A stretch of 64,000 nucleotides of DNA from Sulfobacillus acidophilus DSM 10332 (GTDB lineage: Bacteria > Bacillota > Sulfobacillia > Sulfobacillales > Sulfobacillaceae): the NCBI GenBank assembly GCA_000237975.1, contig CP003179.1:2944270-3008269 (forward strand), given 5' to 3'. Positions 26,890-35,760 of the stretch are shown piece after piece; positions within the stretch are counted from its first letter, which is position 1, and each line of letters opens with the position of its first letter. A model generated the notes under the pieces. It searched no databases, was not told the origin of the DNA, and worked only from the letters and a program-made list of their open reading frames with translations. A program made the position numbers and the translations under genes.

Positions 26890-28382
26890 GCGTTGATCTC
26901 CTCCATCCGATCAGGCAGACGAAACGCCCCGTATGCCGCCCACCGATAGCGGACCGTTCGACGGCGCTTGGGCCTGTACGGCAAAATCAATTGAAAACTA
27001 CTGCCGGCGGCGGACGAGGTCACCATGAGGCGACCGCCTTGTGCTTCCGCCAGGCCCTTAGCCACCGCCAAGCCCAGCCCCATGCCTCCGGGTCGGGCAC
27101 CCGTTCCCCGGTAAAATGGTTCAAAAATGCGCGTACGATCGGCTTCCGGAATCCCCGGGCCGTCATCGCTGACCGTGACGACAATTGCCTGTCGATCCCG
27201 CCCCACCCGGACACTCACCCGGTTTTGACAATAGGCCAGTCCGTTTCCGATGACGTTATCCAGAATTTGCCGGAGCCGACGGGCATCCCCGGCTACCACC
27301 GGCACGTCCTGGGTCGGCGGCTCATATTCCAAACGCGGATCCGTCCCTTTCCAGCACAACACGCATTGCTCGACTTCCCGTACGATATCGACCGGTTCAC
27401 GCAAGACGGCCAGCGACCCGGTTTGCAGTCGGGTGACGGTCAGCAGATCGTCGATTAACAACTCCAATTGTTTGGCGGAATCCTGTAAGATAGTCCATAT
27501 TTCTTCTGGACTGTCCCAACGCAACCGTTTGACCGTATCCAACGCCCCCATCATTAAGTGAAGGGGCGTTTTCAACTCATGGGTGACCATGGTCAAAAAC
27601 GTTTGTCGGGCCACTTGAGCCTTCTCCAACTGCTCGTTCATGGCCCGGAGATCCCGGTTCGACTGTTCCACTTGTTGCATGAGCTGGCGAGACTCGGTGA
27701 CATCGCGTTGAATAACCGCTTGATAGACCAATCCGTCCGGTAAGACGACCGGAAAAAACCGGTTATGCAACCATCGGGTTTGCCCGTTTTCGATGAACGG
27801 CGTAAGCGTTTCCCGTTCCCATCCTGGACGACGGGCCGAAACCCCGTCGCCGAGGCGGGATTTTAGCCGCCGATGGACCGAATTGGCATATACGATCCGT
27901 CCTTGATCATCCATTAAGGCAATACCGTCTTGGGATTGGGCCACTAAGCCCCGAAAGATTTGGGATTCCACATGAGACCGCCAGAGGGCAACGTCGACCG
28001 TTAAATCGTCCAGTGCCCGCATGATTTGACGCTGCAGCTCGCCTGTCCATTGTCGCGGGGCCTGATATGCCAAGAACAAGAGTCCGACCGCTTGATCTTG
28101 ATGAACTAACGGCAACCATAACTCGTGAGACGGACTGACGCGCCAAACCGACGGCTCAAACCCCGTTTTTCCGCCCGGAATTAACGGCCAGCGATTGATC
28201 ACCAAAAATTGCCGAACAGCCTCGATAATGGTGGTATCGCCAAATTCGTCCAAAATTTCGGCCGTGTCGGCATCAGGGACCACCGGACGGGCTACAACCA
28301 ACCCGGCATCCGCTTGAGAACTTATTGCGATATTCCGAAAACTTTGCCGTAATGACCGCAGTGTACTTCCTTGTTCCGGCAT
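26886..28382 (-). CDS. soluble PAS-domain sensor histidine kinase
   Basis: 498 residues from ATG 28382 (AAAGGTGA 7 nt upstream). No transmembrane segment is visible. The N-terminal 150 residues look GAF-like; a PAS domain follows (LVAQSQDGIALMDDQGRIVYANSVH, about 165-270), then a coiled coil, an H-box (TMVTHELKTPLHLMMGAL, about 290), an N-box (DNVIGNGLAY), G1 (DDGPGIP) and G2 (GMGLGLAVAKGL). A cytosolic sensor suits small aromatic inducers, as in TodS, although TodS has a different architecture. The target is presumably the adjoining regulator. Confidence 0.9.
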   Translation of the reverse strand: MPEQGSTLRSLRQSFRNIAISSQADAGLVVARPVVPDADTAEILDEFGDTTIIEAVRQFLVINRWPLIPGGKTGFEPSVWRVSPSHELWLPLVHQDQAVGLLFLAYQAPRQWTGELQRQIMRALDDLTVDVALWRSHVESQIFRGLVAQSQDGIALMDDQGRIVYANSVHRRLKSRLGDGVSARRPGWERETLTPFIENGQTRWLHNRFFPVVLPDGLVYQAVIQRDVTESRQLMQQVEQSNRDLRAMNEQLEKAQVARQTFLTMVTHELKTPLHLMMGALDTVKRLRWDSPEEIWTILQDSAKQLELLIDDLLTVTRLQTGSLAVLREPVDIVREVEQCVLCWKGTDPRLEYEPPTQDVPVVAGDARRLRQILDNVIGNGLAYCQNRVSVRVGRDRQAIVVTVSDDGPGIPEADRTRIFEPFYRGTGARPGGMGLGLAVAKGLAEAQGGRLMVTSSAAGSSFQLILPYRPKRRRTVRYRWAAYGAFRLPDRMEEINA

Positions 28383-28479
28383 CGCTCTCACCTTTAGGCC
28401 AAATCTTTATATTGTCACATTCTAAACGATATTCGCGCACCTGGACAGGTTAAATTGCGGGAAGGCACGCAGTTTTTGG

Positions 28480-28720
28480 CATACCGGACGCGCACGAAAG
28501 AGAAAATCCCCCCGCCATGTCGGCCAGGTGAAAGTATATCCGGAAACCGGCGCGATTAGCCACCGTTCCCCGAAGCATCAGGGCACGGCGGCACCAATCA
28601 GCCGAGGAAACCGTTGCCCGGGATAAAGCCGAGATTGACCTCCTGCAAAGCCAATTTAGCGTGACTTTCCGCAACACATCGATCCCCAGGATGGGGAAGA
28701 ATCCCATCCAACGATCCAAG
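28480..28720 (-). pseudogene. remnant of an enoyl-CoA hydratase gene
   Basis: No intact frame. On the minus strand one frame reads AESHAKLALQEVNLGFIPG (about 28678-28618), very like the hydratase consensus with E-NLG-IPG. A shifted frame then gives QRFPRLIGAA, and further pieces read like RALML and GERWLIAP. The order matches enoyl-CoA hydratase/isomerase with several frameshifts and stops. Only a central fragment is recognisable. Confidence 0.5.
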
Positions 28721-28903
28721 ATGCAATCGTCGAGATTCCTGTCCAGTTTTGGAAGCGCTCCTGCCCGATCAACCTGCCATCCTCTCTGCATAACGAAGGA
28801 TACCGGTTCGCGAAAAATGGCGTGGTAGGTTACCTTAACCGGCAGCCACATAATTTGCACATCAAATGGCTAAAGGGCCGGGCGTACGATCCAATAACCT
28901 GTT

Positions 28904-28923
28904 GGGGCCCCTAATCGGGCCCC
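28904..28923. terminator. terminator-like hairpin near the rng remnant
   Basis: A 7-bp stem GGGGCCC / GGGCCCC with a 6-nt loop, followed on the + strand by GTTTT. No + strand gene ends here. It may be left over from the 3' flank of the decayed rng copy. Confidence 0.45.
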
Positions 28924-28962
28924 GTTTTCGCTCTCAGGCGTGTCATGCACCCCGGACACCGA

Positions 28963-29066
28963 CTCGTTCCGAGACAACCGGTTTGGCGGTGGCAAATGTT
29001 CGAAGCGCCCGAACAATCTCGACCGTTACCCGATCGCCGACCCGCGATCCGCCCCCTTCAATATCA
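28963..29066 (-). pseudogene. 3'-terminal fragment of a second rng copy (left part)
   Basis: Nearly identical over about 90 bp to the 3' end of the intact rng (33770-33870). The translation IEGGGSRVGDRVTVEIVRALRTFATAK is shared, then diverges (PVVSERVGVRGA against MVSHPDTVSGAL). Its frame is cut at 29066 by the IS element; the rest of the copy resumes at 32675. Confidence 0.85.
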
Positions 29067-29119
29067 CCTGAATCCGTGACGAAGGCCTGGCAACGGACCC
29101 CGAAATGGCATAAAATCAA

Positions 29120-31027
29120 GTAGAGTAGGAGGGATCCTTGCGGATCCCGTCCCCTCATCGAACCGGACGTGTGGTTTTCCCACATCCGGCTCTCCGACGA
29201 TAGTTGCCCTGTATTAAGGGCGAGGAAGTGATTGCGCCTTGACTTGGCGGCGCATCACAGCCAGAGAGGGTAAGCCCATTTGGGCTAGGCGGATATTGGG
29301 CCATTCGGCGTCCAGAGCTGGACTGCGATTCCAGCGTTTAGCGACAAAGGCACGACAGCGTTCGCGAATCCAAGCATCGAGCCGGTAGTAGTTCCCCTGG
29401 TGGCTAATGGTGAAGTATTGTCCCCACCCCCGAATCACCGGCGCGAGGGCGTCTATCACCATCTGAAGATTCATCGGACGGGTCCGCCGGGTGAGGTCTC
29501 GGACCTTGTCCTTAAACCGCTCAATGGCCGCTTGTTTCGGACCGAAAAGGGGGCGTCCTGTGCCGTCCTTGGACATGACCCAAAAGAAGGTAAATCCCAA
29601 GAAATCGAATGCGGTCTCTCGAACATCAACGATGCGCGTTTTCTCCGGGTGGAGCGTGAGGCGCAATTCGTCGAGGACCGTCTGGGCGGTCGTGAGAGCG
29701 GCCTCGGCCTCCTCTTTGGTGCGCGCGAGCGCGCACCAATCATCCGCATAGCGGATGAATTGGACCCCCGGTAACTTCGCCATGGCTTGGTCCAGAGCGT
29801 CGAGATAGATGTTGGCCAGCAAGGGACTGATGACCGACCCTTGACGGGTTCCTCGTGGGGTCGCGTGCCATTGTCCGGCGTCCATGACGCCGGCTCGAAG
29901 CATATCGCGAATCCACCCGAGCACCGTGCCGTCGGAGATCCGTTCGGCCACTTTGTCGATCAGAAGTTGCTGATCAATCGAGCCAAAGTAGTCTTGGATA
30001 TCCGCATCCACCACCCAGTGATAGCCATGAGCCAGATGGTCGAAAATGCGGTGGACCGCGTCGTGGGCGCTCCGCCCCGGTCGAAAACCGTAGCTGTCCG
30101 GGCTAAAGGTCGGTTCCCCAATGGGTTCCCTGACTCGCCGCATGGCTTCTTCCGCCACGCGGTCCCGGATAGCGGGCACTCCTAAGGGCCTCTGTTTCCT
30201 GGTTCCCGGTTTCGGTATCCAGATGCGGCGGACTGGCAGGGGCTGGTAGCGATGCTCGCGCATCGCCTGCCCCAGTCGGTCGAGTTCCTCCCCCAGATGT
30301 TCGGCAAATTGGTCGCAACTCTGGTGGTCGACGCCCGCGGCGCCTTGGTTGGCACAGACCGCCGCGGCGGCCTGTGCCAAATTTGCCGGGTTCCAGACCT
30401 TATCCGCGAGACTGTACCATTTTCGCTGTTGTGTCATCCTCGTTTCCTCCATCCGTGCGGCCGGGCGCCCCGTCGGGGCGCGACTGTCGCTAGGGCCGGA
30501 GCCCAATCTTGCCTTACCAGTCCGCACGGTCATGTTAGAATCCTATCGAAGTGGCCGCCCTTCCCATTCCCGCGGGGTTGTGTTGTCCCCTGCGGTACTT
30601 CGGTACTATGCCGGCCTCCGACTCCCTGGCCCACCCAAGAGCGGGGATTGGCGGTCATCGCATTGCCCACGTCGCGAAACTCTTGGACCAGACAGGGTCT
30701 CACCGGGTCAGTCACAGTTCTGTCTTTCGGTGCCATCCCTAACCACCCGACGGGGTACGCTGCGGTGCCGCTCGTTCCGTTCTCGCTATCGGGTAGCGAT
30801 ACCCCCATTAACCGCCACGTTAGGAGGCTTCGCCTGTCTTCCGAAGACTCGCCACTCTCGTCGGGCCACCACGGGTTCACAGTTCGTTACGGCCCCGAAT
30901 TTTGGCTCAGGCCCATCAGATTTCGCCTTACGGCGAACACCCTGCCATTGTCGCCTATCGCACTTGAACGAGTGAACTTGCACGAGTCAGACTTTCACTG
31001 ACAAGAACTGCGACCTGCCGGTCGCAC
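29120..31027 (-). mobile_element. group II intron, class C type
   Basis: Ribozyme parts are visible on the minus strand. The 5' end GTGCG starts at 31027. Domain V (29197-29165) begins GAGCCGGATGTG, has a GAAA-containing loop and ends CGTCCGGTTC, which is the classic form. Domain VI has GGGATCC / GGATCCC with a GCAA loop, and the intron ends in AC at 29120. Length about 1.9 kb. It lies directly after a hairpin plus GTTTT, the terminator-like target typical of class C introns. The long frames on the opposite strand near 30250-31000 are ribozyme sequence, not genes. Confidence 0.85.
29214..30533 (-). CDS. ltrA: group II intron reverse transcriptase/maturase
   Basis: Up to 439 residues; the likely start is a Met about 33 codons in (MTQQRKWYSLADKVWNP), giving about 407. 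RT blocks: YQPLPVRRIWIPKPGTRKQRPLG, SYGFRPGRSAHDAV, VVDADIQDYFGSID, GTRQGSVISPLLANIYLD and the catalytic FIRYADDW (about 245 from the Met). A maturase (X) domain follows, with VIRGWGQYFTISH and a short basic tail. No C-terminal HNH endonuclease, as in class C. The frame is intact, so the intron may be active. Confidence 0.93.
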   Translation of the reverse strand: MTVRTGKARLGSGPSDSRAPTGRPAARMEETRMTQQRKWYSLADKVWNPANLAQAAAAVCANQGAAGVDHQSCDQFAEHLGEELDRLGQAMREHRYQPLPVRRIWIPKPGTRKQRPLGVPAIRDRVAEEAMRRVREPIGEPTFSPDSYGFRPGRSAHDAVHRIFDHLAHGYHWVVDADIQDYFGSIDQQLLIDKVAERISDGTVLGWIRDMLRAGVMDAGQWHATPRGTRQGSVISPLLANIYLDALDQAMAKLPGVQFIRYADDWCALARTKEEAEAALTTAQTVLDELRLTLHPEKTRIVDVRETAFDFLGFTFFWVMSKDGTGRPLFGPKQAAIERFKDKVRDLTRRTRPMNLQMVIDALAPVIRGWGQYFTISHQGNYYRLDAWIRERCRAFVAKRWNRSPALDAEWPNIRLAQMGLPSLAVMRRQVKAQSLPRP

Positions 31028-31034
31028 GGAAAAC

Positions 31035-31051
31035 GCGGACTTTCAGTCCGC
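31035..31051 (-). terminator. hairpin serving as intron target site
   Basis: GCGGACT / AGTCCGC with a 3-nt loop. On the minus strand it is followed by GTTTT, and the intron begins 7 bp after the stem. Forms part of the IS left arm, between the inverted repeat and the transposase start. Confidence 0.7.
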
Positions 31052-31067
31052 ACCCGGAGGGTGAAGG

Positions 31068-32443
31068 ATGGTTCGGCCGATTGTCATCTGGGAGGAAGGC
31101 CATGAAGTCCTCTCGAGTCAAGGGGGGTTGGGCATCATCGGGGCGCTGGTCGACCAACTGCCATTAGGGCCCCGGTTAAATCGGACCCAAATTCCCGAGA
31201 ATCTCCGCCCTGACATTGGCCATCGGGATGTGGCGATGGCGTACATCGGGCTCTTGGCCCAAGGCAAGAGCGACTTTGATCATATCGAGGCGTATCGCGC
31301 GGACCCATTTTTCGGCTTCAGTCTGGGGATTGATCACGTGCCGTCCTCGCCGACCATCCGGCAACGTCTCGACCAAGCCGCTGCGCGCGAAGGCCATCCC
31401 TGGGTCGCCTGGGGCCCATCATTCGGGAAAGCAACGTCACGTTACTCCAAAAATACGCGCATCTCCAGCCGATCACCATCGGCACGCGTTCCTATGTTCC
31501 GCTGGATTGTGATGTCTCGCCCTTTGATAACGGCAAAACTCGGAAGGAAGGCGTGTCGCGGACCCACAAGGGGACCGACGGATACGCCCCTATGATGGGA
31601 TACCTGGGTCATGAAGGCTATGCGTTAGCGTTCGAGCTCCGGGAAGGGAAGCAACACAGTCAAAAGGGCACGCCCCCCTTTCTGGTACAATGCCTGCGCG
31701 ATGCGCAGGCGATCATCGCCCACCGGTTTGCTACCGCTGAGCGACCGCGCATCCTGGTCCGGCTCGATTCCGGCAACGATAGCACGGACAACATCGACGT
31801 GATTCGCGAGGAGCAGGCCGATTTTCTCATCAAGCGCAATCTCCGGCACCAGTCTCCAGAGGCCTGGTTGGACCGTGCCAAACAGGACGGCGTCAAGTCC
31901 ACGCCACGCGAGGGCAAAACGGTCTATCGTGGCGCGTTTCAGGAGGCGCCCCGGCGCGGCCACGCGCCGGAACGGTGCGTGTACCAAGTCGTCGAGCGCA
32001 CAATGACCGCCGATGGCCAGATCTTACTCCTTCCCGACATTGAGGTCGCGGCTTACTGGACCTCATTAACCGCCTCCCCGGACGATGTGCTCCCGTGGTA
32101 CCCGGACCATGGAACGATGGAACAGTATCACAGCGAGGTCAAGACGGACAGGGATTTGGAGCGGTTGCCCTCGGGCAAATTTGCCACCAATCAACTCGTC
32201 CTCCACCTCGCGTGTCTGACGTACAATCTCTTGCGCGTGATCGGCCAGGCCACGATCGGGCGTCAGGATGTCCCTTTACGGAAGGCAGCCCAGCGCCGCC
32301 GCATTCGCACGGTGATACAAAACATCATCCTCTGTGCTGCCAAGTTAGTCGCCCATGCACGCCAATACCGCATTCGGTACGGTCGGGGAAACCGGTGGGG
32401 GCGGGTCACCGGACAACTCTATGCCCACTTCGCGGCGGGCTAA
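31068..32443 (+). pseudogene. IS1380-family transposase, one frameshift
   Basis: Two frames form one protein. The first (31068 to about 31410) has VIWEEGHEVLSSQGGLGIIGALVDQL, DIGHRDVAMAYIGLLAQGKSDFDHIEAYR and SPTIRQRLDQ. The second (about 31410-32443) has LPLDCDVSPFDN-like VPLDCDVSPFDN, VRLDSGNDS and YHSEVKTDRDLERLPSGKFATNQLV, the three acidic DDE regions. A single-base shift near 31410 separates them. IS1380 transposases are normally one frame, so it is probably inactive. GGAGGGTGAAGG precedes the ATG at 31068. Confidence 0.85.
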
Positions 32444-32674
32444 CCGCCGCGCCGCCGGAGACCGACGACAAAATCCACCGCCTGAGACATCGCCGAGCGG
32501 CGCTGTCGGGAGCATCATGCGTCTCTGCGGCGTGGAGTCTCGGCGTGGGGCTGACAAGGACCCGACGAAGCCATAAACGCGGGTATACTTTCGGGAATCT
32601 GCTCCCATTCGTTCGTGATTTAGGAACTGACCGTCTGCCTTGGGGTTTCCACAGCTGCTTGTCACGGATTCAGG

Positions 32675-33010
32675 TATCAATCACGTATCCGGACAAGCGA
32701 GCAATGCCGTCTTTCGGATTGGTCGCGTGTCGCTTCATAATTTCCACATCCCGCCGTTCGCCTTCATAAAGGAAAACGGCCCGGCCTGTTTCCGCTCCGA
32801 GCTCTTTCAAATTCACGCCTCCCGGCCCAATCAAGTGGACCGCCACTACAGGATGCGCTTCGACCAAAATGGCTTCTGCACCGGTTTCACGTAGTTTTTC
32901 CACAATGCGATACCGTAAGCGGCGTGCCGGCATATCTTCCGAGAGGACGCGCCTCGCCCTTCGCACACCGGACAGACCCGCGTCATCTGACTTAAGAGCG
33001 ATTCCCGGAA
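32675..33010 (-). pseudogene. 3' fragment of a second rng copy (right part)
   Basis: Matches intact rng from about 34300 down to the TATCA insertion point. The translation SEDMPARRLRYRIVEKL... HLIGPGGVNLKEL... is near identical. An internal deletion removes about 30 codons (intact rng has IRGADGLEMNQL to RLALPV between AVF and EGER). The 5' end stops abruptly at about 33010, beyond which no rng similarity is seen. Confidence 0.88.
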
Positions 33011-33048
33011 GTCATTTGTATCCTCTTTCGGTCGTCGATGAATGTCCG

Positions 33049-33492
33049 CTAAGCGTGCGATCCTGTCACCACCGTAACCGGCACTCCCTTTAAGGTATCT
33101 TTCACCGGGCAGACGCGTTCGGCGTGGCGGATTAATGCTTCCACTTGGGAACTTGGACTCCTTGATTCCACGTGGATCTGATAGCGAATCGCGAGATATC
33201 CCGACCGCACCGCGGAATCGATTTCTCGAATCCCATCGGGGTCTAAATCCCCTTCCACGGCCGTCGTTAAATGGGTGAGTTCAACCCCGTAACGGGGCGC
33301 CAATCCGGCAATCAGCACGTTTAGGCACCCACCTAATCCGGCCAATAAGAGTTCCACGGGTGTCGGGCCTTGGTCCTGACCGCCGAACCCGAGCGGTTCG
33401 TCGATTACCACCTCATGCGAACGAATTTTCGCCACGGATCGGACCGCGGTGCCCGTCCATTCCACCGTACTGGTAAACGTGGTTTTAGCCAT
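33049..33492 (-). CDS. OsmC/Ohr-family protein
   Basis: 147 residues. OsmC-family peroxidases reduce organic hydroperoxides with a Cys pair. Here Cys is in LGGCLNVL (about 57) and in RVCPVKDTLKGV (about 128), the right spacing. GPTPVELLLAGLGGC is the family signature. GGGAGG lies before the ATG. It stands alone between the decayed and the intact rng. Substrate not known. Confidence 0.9.
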   Translation of the reverse strand: MAKTTFTSTVEWTGTAVRSVAKIRSHEVVIDEPLGFGGQDQGPTPVELLLAGLGGCLNVLIAGLAPRYGVELTHLTTAVEGDLDPDGIREIDSAVRSGYLAIRYQIHVESRSPSSQVEALIRHAERVCPVKDTLKGVPVTVVTGSHA

Positions 33493-33703
33493 TGGATAAC
33501 CTCCCTAAATAATCTATACTTATTTTATTGTCTTAGTAGGGATTATGCCAGTCTTTTTTCTGGATAAAATCATTGAAGCGCCGTGAGGACGGAGGTCAAC
33601 CGGGCGGGCTGTCCAAGAATAATGGGCGGTCCTCTTCCGAAGCGTGACAATTCCACGGAAACAGCCAGATTTTATCCGTCGCCCGTCAACGACCTCAAAG
33701 AAA

Positions 33704-33731
33704 AATAGGAGCGGACGAGGCCGCCCCTATT
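33704..33731 (-). terminator. terminator of rng
   Basis: An 11-bp stem (AATAGGAGCGG / CCGCCCCTATT, one mismatch) with a 6-nt loop, overlapping the rng stop. It is followed on the minus strand by TTTTTC. Confidence 0.75.
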
Positions 33732-35574
33732 CTTCATGGCTAAGGGCCAGCGCCCCCGACACCGTGTCCGGATGCGAAACCATTTTAGCGGTCGCAAATG
33801 TACGAAGCGCCCGGACAATCTCGACCGTTACCCGATCGCCGACCCGCGATCCGCCCCCTTCAATATCAATCACGTACCCGGACAAGCGGGCAATGCCGTC
33901 TTTAGGATTGGTCGCGTGTCGCTCCATAATTTCCACATCCAGCCGTTCGCCTTCATGCACCGGAAGCGCCAGCCGCTCCACGTCCGTGCGGTGACCCACC
34001 GCCTTGACTTCCAATTGGTTCATTTCCAATCCGTCGGCCCCACGAATGAAAACGGCCCGGCCTGTTTCCGCTTCGAGCTCTTTCAAATTCACTCCGCCCG
34101 GCCCAATCAAATGGGCCGCAACTAAAGGATGAGCTTCCACCAAAATGGCTTCTGCACCGGTTTCACGTAGTTTTTCCACAATGCGATACCGCAAGCGGCG
34201 TGCCAGAACATCTTCCGAAAGCACATGCCCTCGCCCTTCGCATACCGGACAGACCCGCGTCATCTGATTTAAGAGCGATTCCCGGACTTTTTTTCGGGTC
34301 ATTTCCAAAAGCCCTAAACGGGTAAGCCCCAAGACCGTCACCCGTGTGCGATCATCCCTCAACGCTTTTTGAAAGGTTTTAATGACCTCCGTTTGGTCGG
34401 TTTCATTTTCCATGTCGATGAAATCCACCACAATGATACCGCTAATGTCCCGAAGCCGGAGCTGGTGGGCAATTTCCACCGCCGCCTCTTTGTTGGTCGC
34501 GAGTACCGTATCCGACAAGTCGGTACTGCCCACATTTTTTCCGGTATTGACATCAATGACCGTCAGGGCTTCCGTTTCGTCAATAACCAAATATCCCCCA
34601 CATTTGAGCCATACACGGCGTTTCAACGCCCGATCCAGCTCGGCCTCGATTCCCCGGGCTTCGAATAAGGGAGGCGCCCCTTTATATAGTTCGATCCGGT
34701 TTTTCAATCCTGGAGACAGGGATTGGGCAATATCGCGAGCACGCTGGTAAGCCGACTCGTCATCAATCACAAAACGGTCCACATGGTCGTCCATATGATC
34801 CCGGATGGTTTTCGCGATTAGTCCCGCTTCCCGATGCAAGAGCTGCGGCGCCCGGGCGGTTCGCGCCTTATGCCGGATACGGGCCCATACCCGTTTGAGA
34901 TAGGCTAAATCCCGCATTAACGCGCGCTGTGAAGTACCCTCGGCCACCGTGCGCACGATGAGGCCCATTCCTTTAGGGCGAATCTTCTCGGCAATTTGCC
35001 GAAGCCGTTCCCGCTCTCGCTCATTGTCAATACGCCGCGAAACCCCAATGATGTCCGAGTACGGGGTTAAGACCAGATAGCGGCCCGGTAAACTGATTTC
35101 TGTGGTGACTCGCGCCCCCTTATTTCCGATCGGTTCTTTGACGATTTGGACCACAATGTCTTGGTCCACCCGCACCACATCTTGAATAGCTTTCGACTTT
35201 GTCTCGCGATCCTCCGCATGCGCATCGTCGACATACAAAAACGCGTTTTTCTCTAACCCCAGATTCACAAACGCGGCCCGCATACCCGGCAACACATTTT
35301 CCACGCGTCCTTTATAAATATTACCGGCCGCTTGGTCCGCCTCTTCGTGCGCAATATAAAACTCCACTAACTGACCGTCTTCCACAATCGCCAAACGACT
35401 TTCCCGAACACCATAATTCACTAATAACTCTTTGAAAACTTTGGGTTCCGGTGTGGCAGGAGCGCTTTCGCTGTCAGCGTCCCCCAGGGATTTTTCGCCG
35501 GACCCATCTTCCGCCGAGCCGACTTCCTCCGCAGCCGGCAAAATCCCCCAACGGCGACGCTTGCGCCGTGGCAT
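33727..35574 (-). CDS. rng: ribonuclease G (RNase E/G family)
   Basis: 615 residues. Endoribonuclease that processes rRNA and mRNA. The order is: a variable acidic N-terminus (about 1-45), S1-type segment GNIYKGRVENVLPGMRAAFVNLG (about 85), RNase-H-like core with catalytic Asp in VIDVNTGKN (about 345) and VVDFIDMEN (about 390), and a Zn-link in RVCPVCEGRGH (about 445). The end is an unusual TRAM-like domain (VHEGERLDVEIMERHATNPKDGIARLSGYVIDIEGGG..., about 545-600). In many Firmicutes rng adjoins rplU; here the catabolic island separates them. Confidence 0.96.
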   Translation of the reverse strand: MPRRKRRRWGILPAAEEVGSAEDGSGEKSLGDADSESAPATPEPKVFKELLVNYGVRESRLAIVEDGQLVEFYIAHEEADQAAGNIYKGRVENVLPGMRAAFVNLGLEKNAFLYVDDAHAEDRETKSKAIQDVVRVDQDIVVQIVKEPIGNKGARVTTEISLPGRYLVLTPYSDIIGVSRRIDNERERERLRQIAEKIRPKGMGLIVRTVAEGTSQRALMRDLAYLKRVWARIRHKARTARAPQLLHREAGLIAKTIRDHMDDHVDRFVIDDESAYQRARDIAQSLSPGLKNRIELYKGAPPLFEARGIEAELDRALKRRVWLKCGGYLVIDETEALTVIDVNTGKNVGSTDLSDTVLATNKEAAVEIAHQLRLRDISGIIVVDFIDMENETDQTEVIKTFQKALRDDRTRVTVLGLTRLGLLEMTRKKVRESLLNQMTRVCPVCEGRGHVLSEDVLARRLRYRIVEKLRETGAEAILVEAHPLVAAHLIGPGGVNLKELEAETGRAVFIRGADGLEMNQLEVKAVGHRTDVERLALPVHEGERLDVEIMERHATNPKDGIARLSGYVIDIEGGGSRVGDRVTVEIVRALRTFATAKMVSHPDTVSGALALSHEE

Positions 35575-35660
35575 GATTAAACCCCTTTCTGTCTCGATCT
35601 GCTGGCGATAATCTAAACTTTCAAAACTTTAATGGCAATGATTCAGAGGTCCCTTGCCTA

Positions 35661-35689
35661 ATTCTACCAGATCGCCCCTGGCCGGCCAA
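35661..35689 (-). promoter_or_regulatory. rng promoter candidate 1
   Basis: On the minus strand TTGGCC (35689-35684), 17 bp, TAGAAT (35666-35661), about 85 bp upstream of the rng ATG. Confidence 0.5.
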
Positions 35690-35715
35690 TGGGGAACCGT
35701 GACGGCTCTTCTCTA

Positions 35716-35743
35716 ATCATACCATGAACTGGATATGACGCAA
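35716..35743 (-). promoter_or_regulatory. rng promoter candidate 2
   Basis: On the minus strand TTGCGT (35743-35738), 16 bp, TATGAT (35721-35716). The resulting long leader (about 140 nt) could allow autoregulation by the nuclease, as known for RNase E; this is speculation. Confidence 0.45.
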
Positions 35744-35760
35744 CGTTACGGCGTCTTCGC

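Larger units (their letters stand above)
29067..32674. mobile_element. IS1380-family element carrying a group II intron
   Basis: Perfect 14-bp terminal inverted repeats, CCTGAATCCGTGAC at 29067-29080 and its complement at 32661-32674. A 5-bp target duplication TATCA flanks it (29062-29066 and 32675-32679); intact rng has a single TATCA at that point. Total 3608 bp; without the intron about 1700 bp, the expected size. The transposase gene is on the + strand and frameshifted. Family assigned from the transposase sequence. Confidence 0.88.

Noticed and set aside
28450-28860. 136-codon minus-strand frame as an intact gene
   Set aside because: Its translation is not protein-like; family similarity appears only across several frames, so it is listed as a hydratase remnant.
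30252-31001. Long open frames on the + strand opposite and beside the intron
   Set aside because: They fall in the 5' ribozyme domains of the group II intron, have no ribosome site and no family similarity.
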